DNA from: Microbulbifer rhizosphaerae
GTDB lineage: Bacteria > Pseudomonadota > Gammaproteobacteria > Pseudomonadales > Cellvibrionaceae
DNA length: 64,000 nucleotides
Assembly (NCBI RefSeq): GCF_014191725.1
Contig: NZ_JACHWZ010000007.1
Coordinates: 184,002-248,001, forward strand
Direction: 5' to 3'
Made by a program: the position numbers and the translations under genes. The notes under the pieces are model-generated. The model worked only from the letters and a program-made list of their open reading frames with translations. It did no database searches and was not told where the DNA came from. Positions 34,816 through 43,354 of the stretch are shown here, one piece after another (position 1 is the first letter of the stretch; every line of letters starts with the position of its first letter).

Positions 34816-35796
34816 ATGATCCTCGCCGCCCTCGCCATCGCCGCCGGTTTCGCCCTGCTGATCTGGAGCGCCGACCGCTTTGTGGAGGGCGCCGCGGCTA
34901 CCGCGAAACACGCCGGTATGCCGCCCCTGCTGATCGGCATGGTGATCGTCGGTTTCGGCACTTCGGCGCCGGAGATGGTGGTGTCGGCGATGGCGGCCCT
35001 GGACGGCAGCCCAGGCCTGGCGCTGGGCAATGCCTACGGCTCCAATATCGCCAATACCGGGCTGATCCTGGGGTTCACCGCGCTGCTGATACCGCTGACG
35101 GTGCACTCCAAAATCGTGCGCAAGGAGCTGCCGCTGCTGCTGGCGATCAGTTGTCTGACCGGCGCTTTCCTGTGGAACGGCAGCCTGGAGCGCTGGGAGG
35201 CGCTGGTGCTGCTGCTGGGCTTCTTCGGTCTGGTCGGCTGGTCCATTTTCTCCGCCCTGCGCGGTGAGGGCGACGACCTCGGCGAGGAGATGGAGAGCGA
35301 GTTGGAAGCCCACACAATGACGCTGCCGCGCGCGCTCTTCTGGCTGGCGGCGGGCCTGGCGCTGCTGATCGTCAGCTCTCGCATCCTGGTATGGGGCGCG
35401 GTGACCATTGCCGAGGCGCTGGGGGTCAGCGACCTGATCATCGGCCTCACCATCGTCGCCCTGGGCACCTCGCTGCCGGAGTTGGCGGCCACGGTGATCG
35501 CCGCACGCAAGGGCGAGCACGATATTGCCATCGGCAATGTGGTGGGTTCGAACATGTTCAACCTGCTGGCGGTGGTGGGGATCGCCGGCGCTATCGCGCC
35601 CATGTCGAACATACCCGCGGAAGTGCTGACCCGGGATTGGCCGATGGTGGTGGGGCTGACGGTGGCGCTGTTCGTTTTCGGCTACGGCCTCCGCGGTCAC
35701 GGACGGATCAACCGCTGGGAGGGCGGCGCGCTGCTGCTGGCCTATATCGTTTACAACGCCTATCTGGTGATGACGATTACGCGGGCGGTGTCCTAG
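34816..35796 (+). CDS. yrbG: calcium/sodium antiporter, YrbG type
   Basis: The 326-residue inner-membrane protein has about ten hydrophobic helices arranged as two inverted repeats. Each has the CaCA signature: GFGTSAPEMVVS with GNAYGSNIANT, and ALGTSLPELAAT with GNVVGSNMFNL. These form the ion-binding alpha-repeats. An acidic loop (GEGDDLGEEMESELE) lies between the halves. The family exchanges Ca2+ for Na+ or H+. The gene ends inside a 15-bp inverted repeat. Confidence 0.95.
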   Translation: MILAALAIAAGFALLIWSADRFVEGAAATAKHAGMPPLLIGMVIVGFGTSAPEMVVSAMAALDGSPGLALGNAYGSNIANTGLILGFTALLIPLTVHSKIVRKELPLLLAISCLTGAFLWNGSLERWEALVLLLGFFGLVGWSIFSALRGEGDDLGEEMESELEAHTMTLPRALFWLAAGLALLIVSSRILVWGAVTIAEALGVSDLIIGLTIVALGTSLPELAATVIAARKGEHDIAIGNVVGSNMFNLLAVVGIAGAIAPMSNIPAEVLTRDWPMVVGLTVALFVFGYGLRGHGRINRWEGGALLLAYIVYNAYLVMTITRAVS

Positions 35797-35839
35797 TGTC
35801 CTATCTGATATCACTATTTAATACCAGATAGGACACTAG
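35793..35839. terminator. perfect 15-bp inverted repeat overlapping the yrbG stop
   Basis: CTAGTGTCCTATCTG (35793-35807) is repeated exactly in inverse at 35825-35839, with a 17-base AT-rich loop. It begins within the stop codon. There is no T-run, so it may be a factor-dependent terminator, an mRNA 3' end stabiliser, or a small mobile relic. Confidence 0.6.
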
Positions 35840-35847
35840 CAGTTATT

Positions 35848-35922
35848 TGTAGGAGCGGCCGCTGGCCGCGATCGATTTCGCTTCGTAGTGCAATCCGATC
35901 GCGGCCAGCGGCCGCTCCTACA
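35848..35922. repeat. REP-type hairpin A (TGTAGGAGCGGCCGCTGG class)
   Basis: TGTAGGAGCGGCCGCTGGCC at the left and its inverse at the right bracket a ~20-base spacer; the arms pair over more than 25 bases. The same design recurs at 49964-50040 and, with different cores, at 46812 and 57861. It overlaps the cbpM stop codon and lies between two converging genes. Confidence 0.9.
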
Positions 35923-36238
35923 ACTGCTCTTCGAAACGGCGGAGCTGTGCCTGAAGGTGTTCGATTTCCTCCAGCAGTTCTATCGCCAGCGCCGCGCCGG
36001 GCAGGTTCACACCCAGGTCCCGCTTCAGGTTCCGCACCCGTCGCACCCGCCGCACGCAGATACCGCTGAAACGCCACTGGGTCCGCCCCTGGCCCAGGGG
36101 TTCGATAACTCCCTCCTCCACCAGCGCGAGAACCTCCTCCGCCGGCAGTTCGCAGGCGCGGCAGAGTTCGCTGAGGGTGAGTTCGTAGCACTCGTCGAGC
36201 AGGGCGCCGCTGATCTCCTCCGCGAGTTGGGTTTTCAT
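35918..36238 (-). CDS. cbpM: CbpM-type chaperone modulator
   Basis: This 106-residue protein has a MerR-like winged HTH fold: LTLSELCRACELPAEEVLALVEE, then QWRFSGICVRRVRRVRNLKRDLGVN and a C-terminal coil. CbpM binds the J-domain of CbpA and blocks it. It starts 4 bases after cbpA ends, the usual cbpA-cbpM order and spacing. Confidence 0.92.
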   Translation of the reverse strand: MKTQLAEEISGALLDECYELTLSELCRACELPAEEVLALVEEGVIEPLGQGRTQWRFSGICVRRVRRVRNLKRDLGVNLPGAALAIELLEEIEHLQAQLRRFEEQL

Positions 36239-36242
36239 TGTG

Positions 36243-37196
36243 TCAGCCTCCCATGCCGCTGCGCGGATTGAAGTCGAAGGCGTCGCCGAAGCGGCGGTAG
36301 GCCTCCCTCTCCGACTCGGTGTCAGCCGGTGGCGGGACCACCTTCAGCACCACATAGAAGTCCCCGGGCTCCGCGGCCGGTATGCCGCGGCCCCTGAGCC
36401 GCAGCTTGCCACCGGTGGCGCTGTTGGCGGGCACGGTGAGATTGACCGCGCCCTCCGGCGTGGGCACCCGCACCTTCGCCCCCAGCGCCGCCTCCCAGGG
36501 AGTTACCGGCAGGTCCAGGTACACCGTCTTGCCCTCCACCGAATAGAACGAGTGGGGATTGAAGTGGATCTCCAGGTACAGGTCCCCGGTGTCGCCACCG
36601 CCGAATCCCGGTTCTCCCTGGCCCGCCAGGCGTATCTGCTGGCCCTCGGTGACACCCTTGGGAATCTTCACGTTGAGAGTGCGCTCGCGCAGCTGGGGGC
36701 GGCCGTCCGGGCCCAGTTCGGAGTGCTTCAAAGTGATCTGGCGGGTGGCGCCGCGGTAGCTATCCTCCAGGTCGATGGCGATCCTGGCGTAGGTGTTCTC
36801 GCCACGGGCGCGGAACTCGCGCCGAAAGCCGCCGCCGAATCCGGGGGAAAATCCGCCGCGGCCGAACAGGCTCTCGAAGAAGTCGCTGAATGCCTCCGGG
36901 TCCGCCTCGGTAAAGCCGCCGCCGTGAAACTCGAAGCCCTGGTCCCAGTCCGGCGGCGGGCGGAACTCCTGCCCCGACTGCCAGCCACTGCCCAACTGGT
37001 CGTAGGCTGCGCGCTTCTCCGGGTCCTTGAGCACCTCGTAGGCCTCGCTGACCTCCTTGAAGCGGTCCTCGGCGCCCGTCTCCGCGCTCACGTCCGGATG
37101 ATATTTGCGCGCCAGCTTGCGGTAGGCGCGCTTGATCTCATCCTGGCTGGCGTCGCGTTCGAGGCCGAGGATTTTGTAGTAGTCCTTGTACTCCAT
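36243..37196 (-). CDS. cbpA: CbpA, DnaJ-class co-chaperone
   Basis: The protein has 317 residues: a J-domain with HPD at 33-35 ([10 protein letters not shown]), a Gly/Phe-rich linker ([15 protein letters not shown]), then two C-terminal substrate-binding domains ([36 protein letters not shown]). There is no zinc-finger region, as expected for the CbpA class. The ATG at 37196 ([14 protein letters not shown]) is the family start. It stimulates DnaK in stress and stationary phase; activity is held by CbpM downstream. Confidence 0.96.
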   Translation of the reverse strand: MEYKDYYKILGLERDASQDEIKRAYRKLARKYHPDVSAETGAEDRFKEVSEAYEVLKDPEKRAAYDQLGSGWQSGQEFRPPPDWDQGFEFHGGGFTEADPEAFSDFFESLFGRGGFSPGFGGGFRREFRARGENTYARIAIDLEDSYRGATRQITLKHSELGPDGRPQLRERTLNVKIPKGVTEGQQIRLAGQGEPGFGGGDTGDLYLEIHFNPHSFYSVEGKTVYLDLPVTPWEAALGAKVRVPTPEGAVNLTVPANSATGGKLRLRGRGIPAAEPGDFYVVLKVVPPPADTESEREAYRRFGDAFDFNPRSGMGG

Positions 37197-37274
37197 GGTC
37201 TTATTAAAGACCACCAATGTCCGGGCAGCTGTCGGGATAGCGAAGCGGGAGGGCTACCGACGCCCGGCGGCTCA

Positions 37275-37925
37275 CTACACCACCTGATATCCCAAACTTT
37301 CAGCCGCGTTGGCCGCCGCCTCCAGGTAAGCGATGTGCCTCAGTTCCCGCGAAAAGCGCGGCCTGTCCGGCATCGCCGGCAAGGCGCGCTCAAACAGCGC
37401 CACCGCCGGCTGCCCGGGATTCATTGAGGAGGTGTAGAAAATGCCCTGTGCCTGGGGATAGGCGTTGTAGATAAGTTGCGCCCAGCGCTGGGCCCGAGGG
37501 CGTGGACCGCTGTTGATGGCGGCGGATGCCCCAATACGGGTAGCAAAATCTCCTGACAGATCCACCAGCCGTAGAGAATCGACAATTTCGAATGCAGTCA
37601 TCACCGGTTTATAGCGGCTGACGTCCACTATTCGGGTCTGCTGGAAAAACTCCGCCAAACAGGTCTTAAAAGCCTGGTCGCCGACGGCGCCGTAGAGGAT
37701 ACCGCGGTCCTGAACCTCCCCCTCGCCGTTTTCATTGCTTAAGTGGTGGTCAAAGCGGCTACTTGTCGGACCGTAGTATCGGAATTCGGGCCATTGGCTG
37801 GGGTAGGCGCCCTCTACCCGATGGAGGCGGAATATGGCGGTGCCAGCCGGCAGTGTATTTAGCACAGGCTGGGAGCACCTCTCGAGCAACTGCTCAAGGT
37901 CGGGCGGGTCGGGAAACTTTGGCAT
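37275..37925 (-). CDS. RES-domain toxin
   Basis: A 216-residue protein of the RES family, whose toxins use NAD+ (degradation or ADP-ribosylation). The name-giving residues are visible: Arg in FRLHRV and RYYGPTSSRFDH, Glu in CLAEFF, and Ser in IFYTSSMN. The start ATG (37923-37925) sits at the edge of a four-unit 16-bp tandem repeat that separates it from the antitoxin stop. No clear ribosome site lies before it, so its translation probably depends on the upstream gene. Confidence 0.9.
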   Translation of the reverse strand: MPKFPDPPDLEQLLERCSQPVLNTLPAGTAIFRLHRVEGAYPSQWPEFRYYGPTSSRFDHHLSNENGEGEVQDRGILYGAVGDQAFKTCLAEFFQQTRIVDVSRYKPVMTAFEIVDSLRLVDLSGDFATRIGASAAINSGPRPRAQRWAQLIYNAYPQAQGIFYTSSMNPGQPAVALFERALPAMPDRPRFSRELRHIAYLEAAANAAESLGYQVV

Positions 37926-37978
37926 CAGGATCAGGGGGCATCAGGATCAGGGGGCATCAGGGTCAAGGGGCATCAGAC
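37921..37978. repeat. 16-bp tandem repeat across the antitoxin-toxin junction
   Basis: Units 37921-37936 and 37937-37952 are identical (GGCATCAGGATCAGGG), 37953-37968 has two changes, and a partial fourth unit follows. On the coding strand each unit carries TGATG. The antitoxin stop lies in the last unit and the toxin ATG in the first, so three units appear to have been inserted between an original overlapping stop-start pair. Confidence 0.95.
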
Positions 37979-38569
37979 ATCCAGCGCCAGGCGCACTACC
38001 CGCGCGACATCTCCACCACTTTCCAGAAAGTCCCGGGGACTCACCGGACCATCGACGCCGGGAATCTGTAAATCCTGCGTAGGCGTATCGAAAAACTGGA
38101 CCACTAGCAGCGGATGCGGCTTGGGCCCAAGTGCTTTGAGCACCTCGGTCAACCCCGGAAGTACCCCGGAGTCGGTGAACTGAAACGAAGGATAGACGCG
38201 GCTGGAGTCTTCACTCAGAACATAGAGGCTGCCATCCTGGACCCGCTGGCGCAGGCGACTGCCGGAAACATTGAGGTGCCGACGCACCTCTTCCGGCCCT
38301 AGGGAAGTTTTGATGATTGCGCGGTAAAGGGCGTGGGCACGGGCCCGCTGCTCGGCGACAGCCTTGGAGTTGGCAGTAAAGTCAGCACCGTGCGCCTCGA
38401 GGAATGCCGATTCCTCAACCGGGAGCGGTTGAACTATCGTAGAGCGCTGTGGGCCATAGTAACCCGCCCTCAGGAAATGCCTGACGTCTCTACCGACCTT
38501 TTCGGCAATCTCGTCAATGACAGCATCTGTCATACGCGTCTCACCGCTGAACCGATTCTCAGCCACCAT
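37973..38569 (-). CDS. antitoxin of the RES toxin (Xre/ParS-like C-terminus)
   Basis: The 198-residue protein precedes the toxin gene. The C-terminal half reads RRHLNVSGSRLRQRVQDGSL, then YPSFQF, LLVVQFFDTPTQDL and SPRDFLESGGDVARVVRLAL, the pattern of RES-partner antitoxins where the last helix neutralises the toxin. The N-terminal half (DEIAEKVGRDVRHFLRAGYY) is less conserved. An internal ATG (MTDAVIDEIAEKVG) is a possible start. Confidence 0.8.
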   Translation of the reverse strand: MVAENRFSGETRMTDAVIDEIAEKVGRDVRHFLRAGYYGPQRSTIVQPLPVEESAFLEAHGADFTANSKAVAEQRARAHALYRAIIKTSLGPEEVRRHLNVSGSRLRQRVQDGSLYVLSEDSSRVYPSFQFTDSGVLPGLTEVLKALGPKPHPLLVVQFFDTPTQDLQIPGVDGPVSPRDFLESGGDVARVVRLALDV

Positions 38570-38691
38570 ATCTAACGCCTGCTAAAATCGCAAGTACCTG
38601 TTAGAAATAGTAGCGCAGATTAACCGGCTTTCCCGGTTGATCTGTGAAGTGGGGCGACCAACATCCCCACTGATCAATTTTCCATAGCGGA

Positions 38692-38943
38692 TCAGGATTC
38701 GGTTTCGGTCACCTTGGTGAAATCACCCACACCGGCTTCTTTCAACAGGGAATCCACCAGCGGCGCCATGGCGCGGTGCTTGAGGGCGCTGCCGACCAGG
38801 GCTTCCGGCAGGCTCTGGCCTTTCGCCTCGCCGTCGGTCTCGAGAATTCCGCCGCTGGCGCGGCCGTCGATGCCGTTCAGCCCTTCCACGGAGATGATCT
38901 TCATGCCCTCGATGCTCTCCAGCGGCTTGACGCTCTTGCGGGT
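38692..38943 (-). pseudogene. 3'-terminal fragment of yqiK
   Basis: The last ~83 codons of the flotillin gene at 39660 are repeated here, nearly identical in the middle ~200 bp, with differences only in the final ~15 codons (FTKVTETES against FAKMPETES) and at the broken end. It starts abruptly and has no start signals. Together with the DUF4019 gene it repeats the full gene / cargo / 3' fragment layout seen at 2083-5004. Confidence 0.93.
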
Positions 38944-38951
38944 GCGCTATC

Positions 38952-38980
38952 AACCCGACACCCTATTTGGGTGCCGGGTT
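38952..38980 (-). terminator. hairpin between DUF4019 gene and the yqiK fragment
   Basis: AACCCGACACCC and GGGTGCCGGGTT pair with one mismatch around a TATTT loop. A second GC-rich near-palindrome (CCTGTCCCGGCGCCGGGGACAGG, about 39045-39070) lies closer to the gene end. Either could end the DUF4019 transcript. Confidence 0.5.
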
Positions 38981-39082
38981 ATCGAGGGGAAAGGTTTACA
39001 TAAGGGGACAACGGAATAATGCCGTGTCGCCTATTTGAATTCGACTCCTGTCCCGGCGCCGGGGACAGGAAGCCCAATTGGC

Positions 39083-39544
39083 TTATTTAATGAAATAGCC
39101 CAGGGTGCGCCACTCGCTTGCCACTTTTTCGACGGTCACGGTTTCCGTCGCCTGCGCCTTGTTTTCGAAACTGGTGGCAAAAGTCACCACCACGTAGTCT
39201 CCATCCGGCACGCCCGGCAGCGTTTTGTGGCGGCTAACGCTGTCGACTTCGCGCTTCAGTTTGAGGCCGAGCGGCTTCCTGACCTGCTCCAGCATTTCCT
39301 GCCATTTCCCCTGCGGGACCTGCTGTTGAAACAACTGCGATGCCTGATTCCAGCTCTGGCCATAGTGGCCGGCATCCACGCCTTCCAGCCAGACGACTAC
39401 ATCCATCACAGCGCCGGATTCGTCAGCTTTCACTGCGACCGACGCGACCGACGCGACCGACGCGACCGACGCGACCGACGCGACCGACGCGACCGACGCG
39501 ACCGACGCGACCAGTATTGCAAAGGTAAAAAGTATTTTTTTCAC
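39083..39544 (-). CDS. DUF4019 domain periplasmic protein with repeat-built signal peptide
   Basis: A 153-residue protein from GTG at 39544 (GGAGG 6 bases upstream). MKKILFTFAIL is followed by Val-Ala-Ser repeated eight times, then the mature domain: WLEGVDAGHYGQSWNQASQL, KWQEMLEQVRKPLG, LPGVPDGDYVVVTFATSF and WRTLGYFIK, all DUF4019 marks. The repeats form the hydrophobic core of the signal peptide and are encoded by 9-bp DNA repeats, so gain or loss of units changes its length without breaking the frame. It lies between yqiK and a duplicate of the yqiK 3' end. Confidence 0.88.
   Translation of the reverse strand: MKKILFTFAILVASVASVASVASVASVASVASVASVAVKADESGAVMDVVVWLEGVDAGHYGQSWNQASQLFQQQVPQGKWQEMLEQVRKPLGLKLKREVDSVSRHKTLPGVPDGDYVVVTFATSFENKAQATETVTVEKVASEWRTLGYFIK
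39435..39515. repeat. 9-bp tandem repeat (GCGACCGAC x 8, plus one imperfect)
   Basis: Eight perfect copies run from 39435 to 39506, followed by GCGACCAGT. On the minus strand each encodes Val-Ala-Ser in the signal peptide core of the DUF4019 protein. Confidence 0.98.
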
Positions 39545-39659
39545 AGTATTCCTCCATGATGACTTTTCAACTGCACTACATCTCGAACCTGCACAGGGGA
39601 GAATCCGCGGTAGAATCTCTACCATTTCAAAACTCCTGCACAGCGAAGCGAATCGTCGA

Positions 39660-41369
39660 TTAGCTTTCGGTTTCCGGCATCTTGGCGAAGTCGCCGACAC
39701 CGGCCTCCTTCAACAGGGAATCCACCAGCGGCGCCATGGCGCGGTGCTTGAGGGCGCTGCCGACCAGGGCTTCCGGCAGGCTCTGGCCTTTCGCCTCGCC
39801 GTCGGTCTCGAGAATTCCGCCGCCGGCGCGGCCGTCGATGCCGTTCAGCCCTTCCACGGAGATGATCTTCATGCCCTCGATGCTCTCCATCGGCTTGACA
39901 CTCTCGCGAATGATATGCGGCAGGTTTTCGTGCAGGCTGAGCACTTTCTTCAGTGCCACCTGGGCGTCGTTCAGGCTGTTGAAGGCCTCGTTCATCAGGC
40001 GCTGGCCCTCGGCGTCCACGGCGTATTTCTCGCGGTCTGCCTCGACCTTGATGCGAATGGCTTCCGCTTCGGCAGAGGCCTGCAGGCGAAGGGCCTCGGC
40101 CTTGTCTTCCGCCGCGGCCTTTTCCGCCTCGGCAGCCACAGTAATGGCTGTGGCCTGGCGCTCGGCCTCTTTCTGCGCCTCGATGATCTCGATCTGCTTG
40201 TCGCGCTCGGCCACTTCCACGTCCTTGGCGGTGCGCACCTTCTCTTCCGCCTTCACCGCTTCCGCCAGCGCCACGTTGGCCTGCTGGTCGGCGAGCGATT
40301 GCTCCTTGGATTTCTCGGCCACGGCGATGGCCCGCTCCTGTTCGGCGATCTCCACAGATTTTTGCTTGGAAATACGCTGCTCTTCCAGGAAACGCTCGCG
40401 TTCGATTTCCTGTTCCTGCAGGCGTTTTTCTTTCTCGATTTCCAGCAGCTTGGTGGCCTGTTCCGCGCTGATGCGCGACTGATCGACTTCGCGCTCCGCT
40501 TCGATCGCGGCCTGGCGCGCGGCCCGCTCCTGCGCCGCCTGCTCCTTGGCGATATCAGCTTTCTGTGCCGCTTCGCGGTTTTCCAGTTCGCGCTGCTGTT
40601 CCAGGTACGCGTAGCGTTTTTCCCGATCGATCTCCAACTTCAGGCGCTCCGTCTCGAGGTTTTTCTGCTCGATTTGCACCATGGTGTCCTGCTCGACGTC
40701 GTTCACCTCTTTGCGGCGCGCCTCGATCGAGCGGGTCATGCTCGCCAGGCCCTCGGCGTCGAACACATTGTCCTGGTTGAAGAATTCCTTGTGGGTCTGG
40801 TCCAGGCCGGTCAGGGATACCGACTCCAGCTCCAGGCCATTTTTCAGCAGATCCTCGGACACTACCTGCTGCACTTTCTGCACAAACTGGCTGCGCTGCT
40901 CGTGCAGTTCGGCCATTTCCATTTCCGCGGCCACCGAGCGCAGGGCATCCACGAACTTGCCCTCGATCATGTCCTTCAGCGCTTCCGGGTCCAGGGTGCG
41001 CACCCCCAAAGTCTGCGCGGCGTTGGCGATTGCGTCGTTATCCGGCTTGACCCGCAAGTAAAATTCCGCGAGCACATCCACGCGCATCCGGTCCTTGGTG
41101 ATCAGCGCCTGATGCTCCTTGCGCGATACTGCAAGGCGCAGGGTGTTCATATTGACCGGGATGATTTCGTGCAGCACCGGCAGCACCAGGGCGCCGCCGT
41201 TCATAATCACCTTCTGCCCGCCCATGCCGGTGCGCACGAAGGAGCGCTCCTTGGAGGCGCGGGTATAAAGGCGCGCGAATATCATGCCGATGACGATCAG
41301 GGCCACCAGTACCGCACCGGCCATGAACATCATGGTGGAAAAGTTATCAATCACTTCTGTAATCTCCAT
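39660..41369 (-). CDS. yqiK: flotillin-like membrane microdomain protein
   Basis: A 569-residue protein: one N-terminal membrane helix (residues ~13-33), an SPFH domain (VIMNGGALVLPVLHEIIPV, RVDVLAEFYLRVKPD), a coiled coil of about 250 residues rich in Glu-Ala-Lys, and a C-terminal tail (LNGIDGRAGGGILE). This is the YqiK/flotillin layout. A ribosome site (AAGGATCT) lies before ATG 41369. It is last in the RHH-PspA-YqiJ-YqiK operon, and its 3' end is duplicated at 38692-38943. Confidence 0.95.
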   Translation of the reverse strand: MEITEVIDNFSTMMFMAGAVLVALIVIGMIFARLYTRASKERSFVRTGMGGQKVIMNGGALVLPVLHEIIPVNMNTLRLAVSRKEHQALITKDRMRVDVLAEFYLRVKPDNDAIANAAQTLGVRTLDPEALKDMIEGKFVDALRSVAAEMEMAELHEQRSQFVQKVQQVVSEDLLKNGLELESVSLTGLDQTHKEFFNQDNVFDAEGLASMTRSIEARRKEVNDVEQDTMVQIEQKNLETERLKLEIDREKRYAYLEQQRELENREAAQKADIAKEQAAQERAARQAAIEAEREVDQSRISAEQATKLLEIEKEKRLQEQEIERERFLEEQRISKQKSVEIAEQERAIAVAEKSKEQSLADQQANVALAEAVKAEEKVRTAKDVEVAERDKQIEIIEAQKEAERQATAITVAAEAEKAAAEDKAEALRLQASAEAEAIRIKVEADREKYAVDAEGQRLMNEAFNSLNDAQVALKKVLSLHENLPHIIRESVKPMESIEGMKIISVEGLNGIDGRAGGGILETDGEAKGQSLPEALVGSALKHRAMAPLVDSLLKEAGVGDFAKMPETES

Positions 41370-41513
41370 TTTTTTAGATCCTTAGTAATGCGGCATAGGG
41401 ATGTGCCGCCGCTGGCCGAAGGCCAGCGCGAGCCCGCGAAATGCCAGCAGATCCGCGTATCTGCGCCAGCCTTTCGCGGGCGACCGTCAAACAGGTCAAG
41501 GATGACTGTTTGA

Positions 41514-42179
41514 CTACCGGGTTAAGGGTTCCATCAGGTGTTTGTTGGTGGGCCTGATCACACGAAAGTTGGCTCCGGACTCCTCCACCAAAAGCACCTT
41601 CTCCCCCTGTTTGAAGGTTTCGTCTCCGTCCGGCTCCACCATTACATAATGGGTGGTGCCGAACTCGTCGCTGAAGCGCGCCTCTGCCGGTGAGCCGGCG
41701 GCGGCCTCGCCGATAGTGATGACTGCGACGCGGCCGATAAAGGATTTGCGCCCCACCGCTTCAGTCTCGTCGCCGACCGCGAAGCGGCGCAGCAGATTGC
41801 CAACGAAGCGCACCTGCGGCAGCGCCAGCAGAAATACCGGCACTGCCAGCAGCCAGGCCGGCAGCACGAAACCCAGCAGCGCGTCGACAAACAGCTGGAT
41901 TACCAGGCCGGTGATGCCGAAGCTCACCAGAAAGGCGACCAGCAATATCAACGCCGGCACCTCGCCGAAGCGCAACCAGCCGAGCAGCTTGGTGAGGACA
42001 CCGCCAGCCTCTGTGTCCGGCGCATCCAGATCGACATCCGTATCCGGCAGCAGGTTGTCGAGCAGGTCGGAAATACCGACGCCGATCAGGGTCATGACCC
42101 CCTCGAGCACGGCGATCATCAGCATCAGCACCAGGGCGCCGGTAAACAGCAGGTTGCCGTCTTGAAGCAGGAATGTCAT
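41514..42179 (-). CDS. yqiJ: YqiJ-type inner-membrane protein with OB-fold
   Basis: The 221-residue protein has three or four membrane helices (LFTGALVLMLMIAVLEGVM, ILLVAFLVSFGITGLVI, LLAVPVFLLALP) and a C-terminal beta domain (SFIGRVAVITIGEA, KQGEKVLLVEESGANFRVI) of the NfeD/YqiJ type. YqiJ partners with YqiK flotillin in the membrane. It starts on the last base of the PspA-like gene, so the two are coupled. The 144-base gap to yqiK holds inverted repeats, including GTCAAACAG / CTGTTTGAC at 41486-41514. Confidence 0.93.
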   Translation of the reverse strand: MTFLLQDGNLLFTGALVLMLMIAVLEGVMTLIGVGISDLLDNLLPDTDVDLDAPDTEAGGVLTKLLGWLRFGEVPALILLVAFLVSFGITGLVIQLFVDALLGFVLPAWLLAVPVFLLALPQVRFVGNLLRRFAVGDETEAVGRKSFIGRVAVITIGEAAAGSPAEARFSDEFGTTHYVMVEPDGDETFKQGEKVLLVEESGANFRVIRPTNKHLMEPLTR

Positions 42180-42847
42180 CAGACCTCCGCCTGGGATTTG
42201 AGCTTGGCCAACCTCTCTTTAATGCGGTTATTGCGCGACAGCTCCTCCAGTTCAGCCAGCTTGCCGGCATCGGCGCTGGATTCGGAGACGGGGACACCGG
42301 CGCGTTCCAGAACCCGGTTGAAGGCATCGGTGGCCTGGTCCACTTTGTCCGAGGTAGCGCGGCTGCCGCCCTGCTCCTGACCGGTGGCACCGTTGGTGAT
42401 GTGATCCGTGGCCTTGGCGTATTCCCGCAGCTGCTCGCGCATCTCGCGCTTCTTGCCCTGGAGCGCGCCGATACAGGCATTCAGCTCGGCGATTTCCTGG
42501 TCCGCTTCGCTGACTGCCTTTTCCAGCACCGGAATCTGCGCCTCGATATCCATCTGTTTGGCGATTGCCACTTCCGCCAGATCGTCGCGGCCCTCGCGCA
42601 TGGCTATTTCAATCTGCGAGCTGAGTTCAACGTGACGGCTGTTTTCATCGTTGAGGGTTTTGCTGCTCAGGTATTTGGCCGCCTCCGCCTTGCCCAGCTG
42701 GTCGCGCACTTCCGCGATGGCGTCGTCGATCTCGCGGATCGCCTGCTCCATTACCAGCTGCGGAGTTGCGTTTTCCACCGAGTCCACCAGGGCGTTGGCC
42801 GAGGCGGAAATAATGCGCGATATGCGCTTAACCAGTCCTTCTTTCAT
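42179..42847 (-). CDS. PspA/IM30 family protein
   Basis: A 222-residue, mostly helical coiled-coil protein (MKEGLVKRISRIISASANAL, then PQLVMEQAIREIDDAIAEVRDQLGKAEA) as in PspA. The family forms membrane-repairing ESCRT-III-like assemblies. The N-terminal amphipathic helix is present. It is encoded between a ribbon-helix-helix gene and yqiJ, an envelope-stress set seen in several proteobacteria. Confidence 0.93.
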   Translation of the reverse strand: MKEGLVKRISRIISASANALVDSVENATPQLVMEQAIREIDDAIAEVRDQLGKAEAAKYLSSKTLNDENSRHVELSSQIEIAMREGRDDLAEVAIAKQMDIEAQIPVLEKAVSEADQEIAELNACIGALQGKKREMREQLREYAKATDHITNGATGQEQGGSRATSDKVDQATDAFNRVLERAGVPVSESSADAGKLAELEELSRNNRIKERLAKLKSQAEV

Positions 42848-42876
42848 TGTTATCTCCTTCCGGTTGATTAATTGAA

Positions 42877-43332
42877 TTACTTGTTCAGCAGATTATCGAT
42901 CTGTTTTTTTATTCGCAGTGCGGAATCCGGGTTGGCGACGCGCGGATTTTCCTGCGCCGCCACCAGCAAAATTTTCTCCAGGAAAGCCTCTATCGCCGGC
43001 AGCGCTTTCCGCTCCAGAGCGGGGGTCAGTTCTTCTTCATCCACGCAAGCCTGCACGGCAGCCGCGCTCTCGGCGAGCAGTTCCAGCAGCGCTTCCACCG
43101 GCAGGCTTCTTTTTTGTTCGTCGGTGCAGCGGGCCTTGATCGGCAGTACGGCTTCGGCTGAGGCGATGTAAGCGCGGGCAAAGCTCATCATGCCGACGGA
43201 TTCCCGCGCCATGGCGATCAGCTCTCGTACCTTTTCGCTCTGGGTAACGGCACCGTTGCGGTCGATGGACATCAGGTAGGCGTAGTCTTCCGCTGACAGG
43301 CGCGCCGATATGGATTGGCTCTTATTGAGCAT
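42877..43332 (-). CDS. ribbon-helix-helix-type regulator of the psp/yqi operon
   Basis: The 151-residue protein begins SISARLSAEDYAYLMSIDRN and continues TQSEKVRELIAMA, a strand-helix-helix pattern like MetJ/Arc-type regulators. The rest is helical and without a known motif. It is the first gene of the four-gene operon, and three operator-like hexamers with 10-bp period lie just upstream of its start. Confidence 0.75.
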   Translation of the reverse strand: MLNKSQSISARLSAEDYAYLMSIDRNGAVTQSEKVRELIAMARESVGMMSFARAYIASAEAVLPIKARCTDEQKRSLPVEALLELLAESAAAVQACVDEEELTPALERKALPAIEAFLEKILLVAAQENPRVANPDSALRIKKQIDNLLNK

Positions 43333-43354
43333 GGCGATTCCCTTTCATCGTGAT

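Noticed and set aside
36240..37427. 395-codon plus-strand frame opposite cbpA
   Set aside because: Shadow of cbpA; no domain.
39744..41513. 589-codon open frame opposite yqiK
   Set aside because: Its codons are a Leu/Gly/His-rich shadow of the Glu/Ala/Lys-rich coiled coil on the other strand; no ribosome site or motif.
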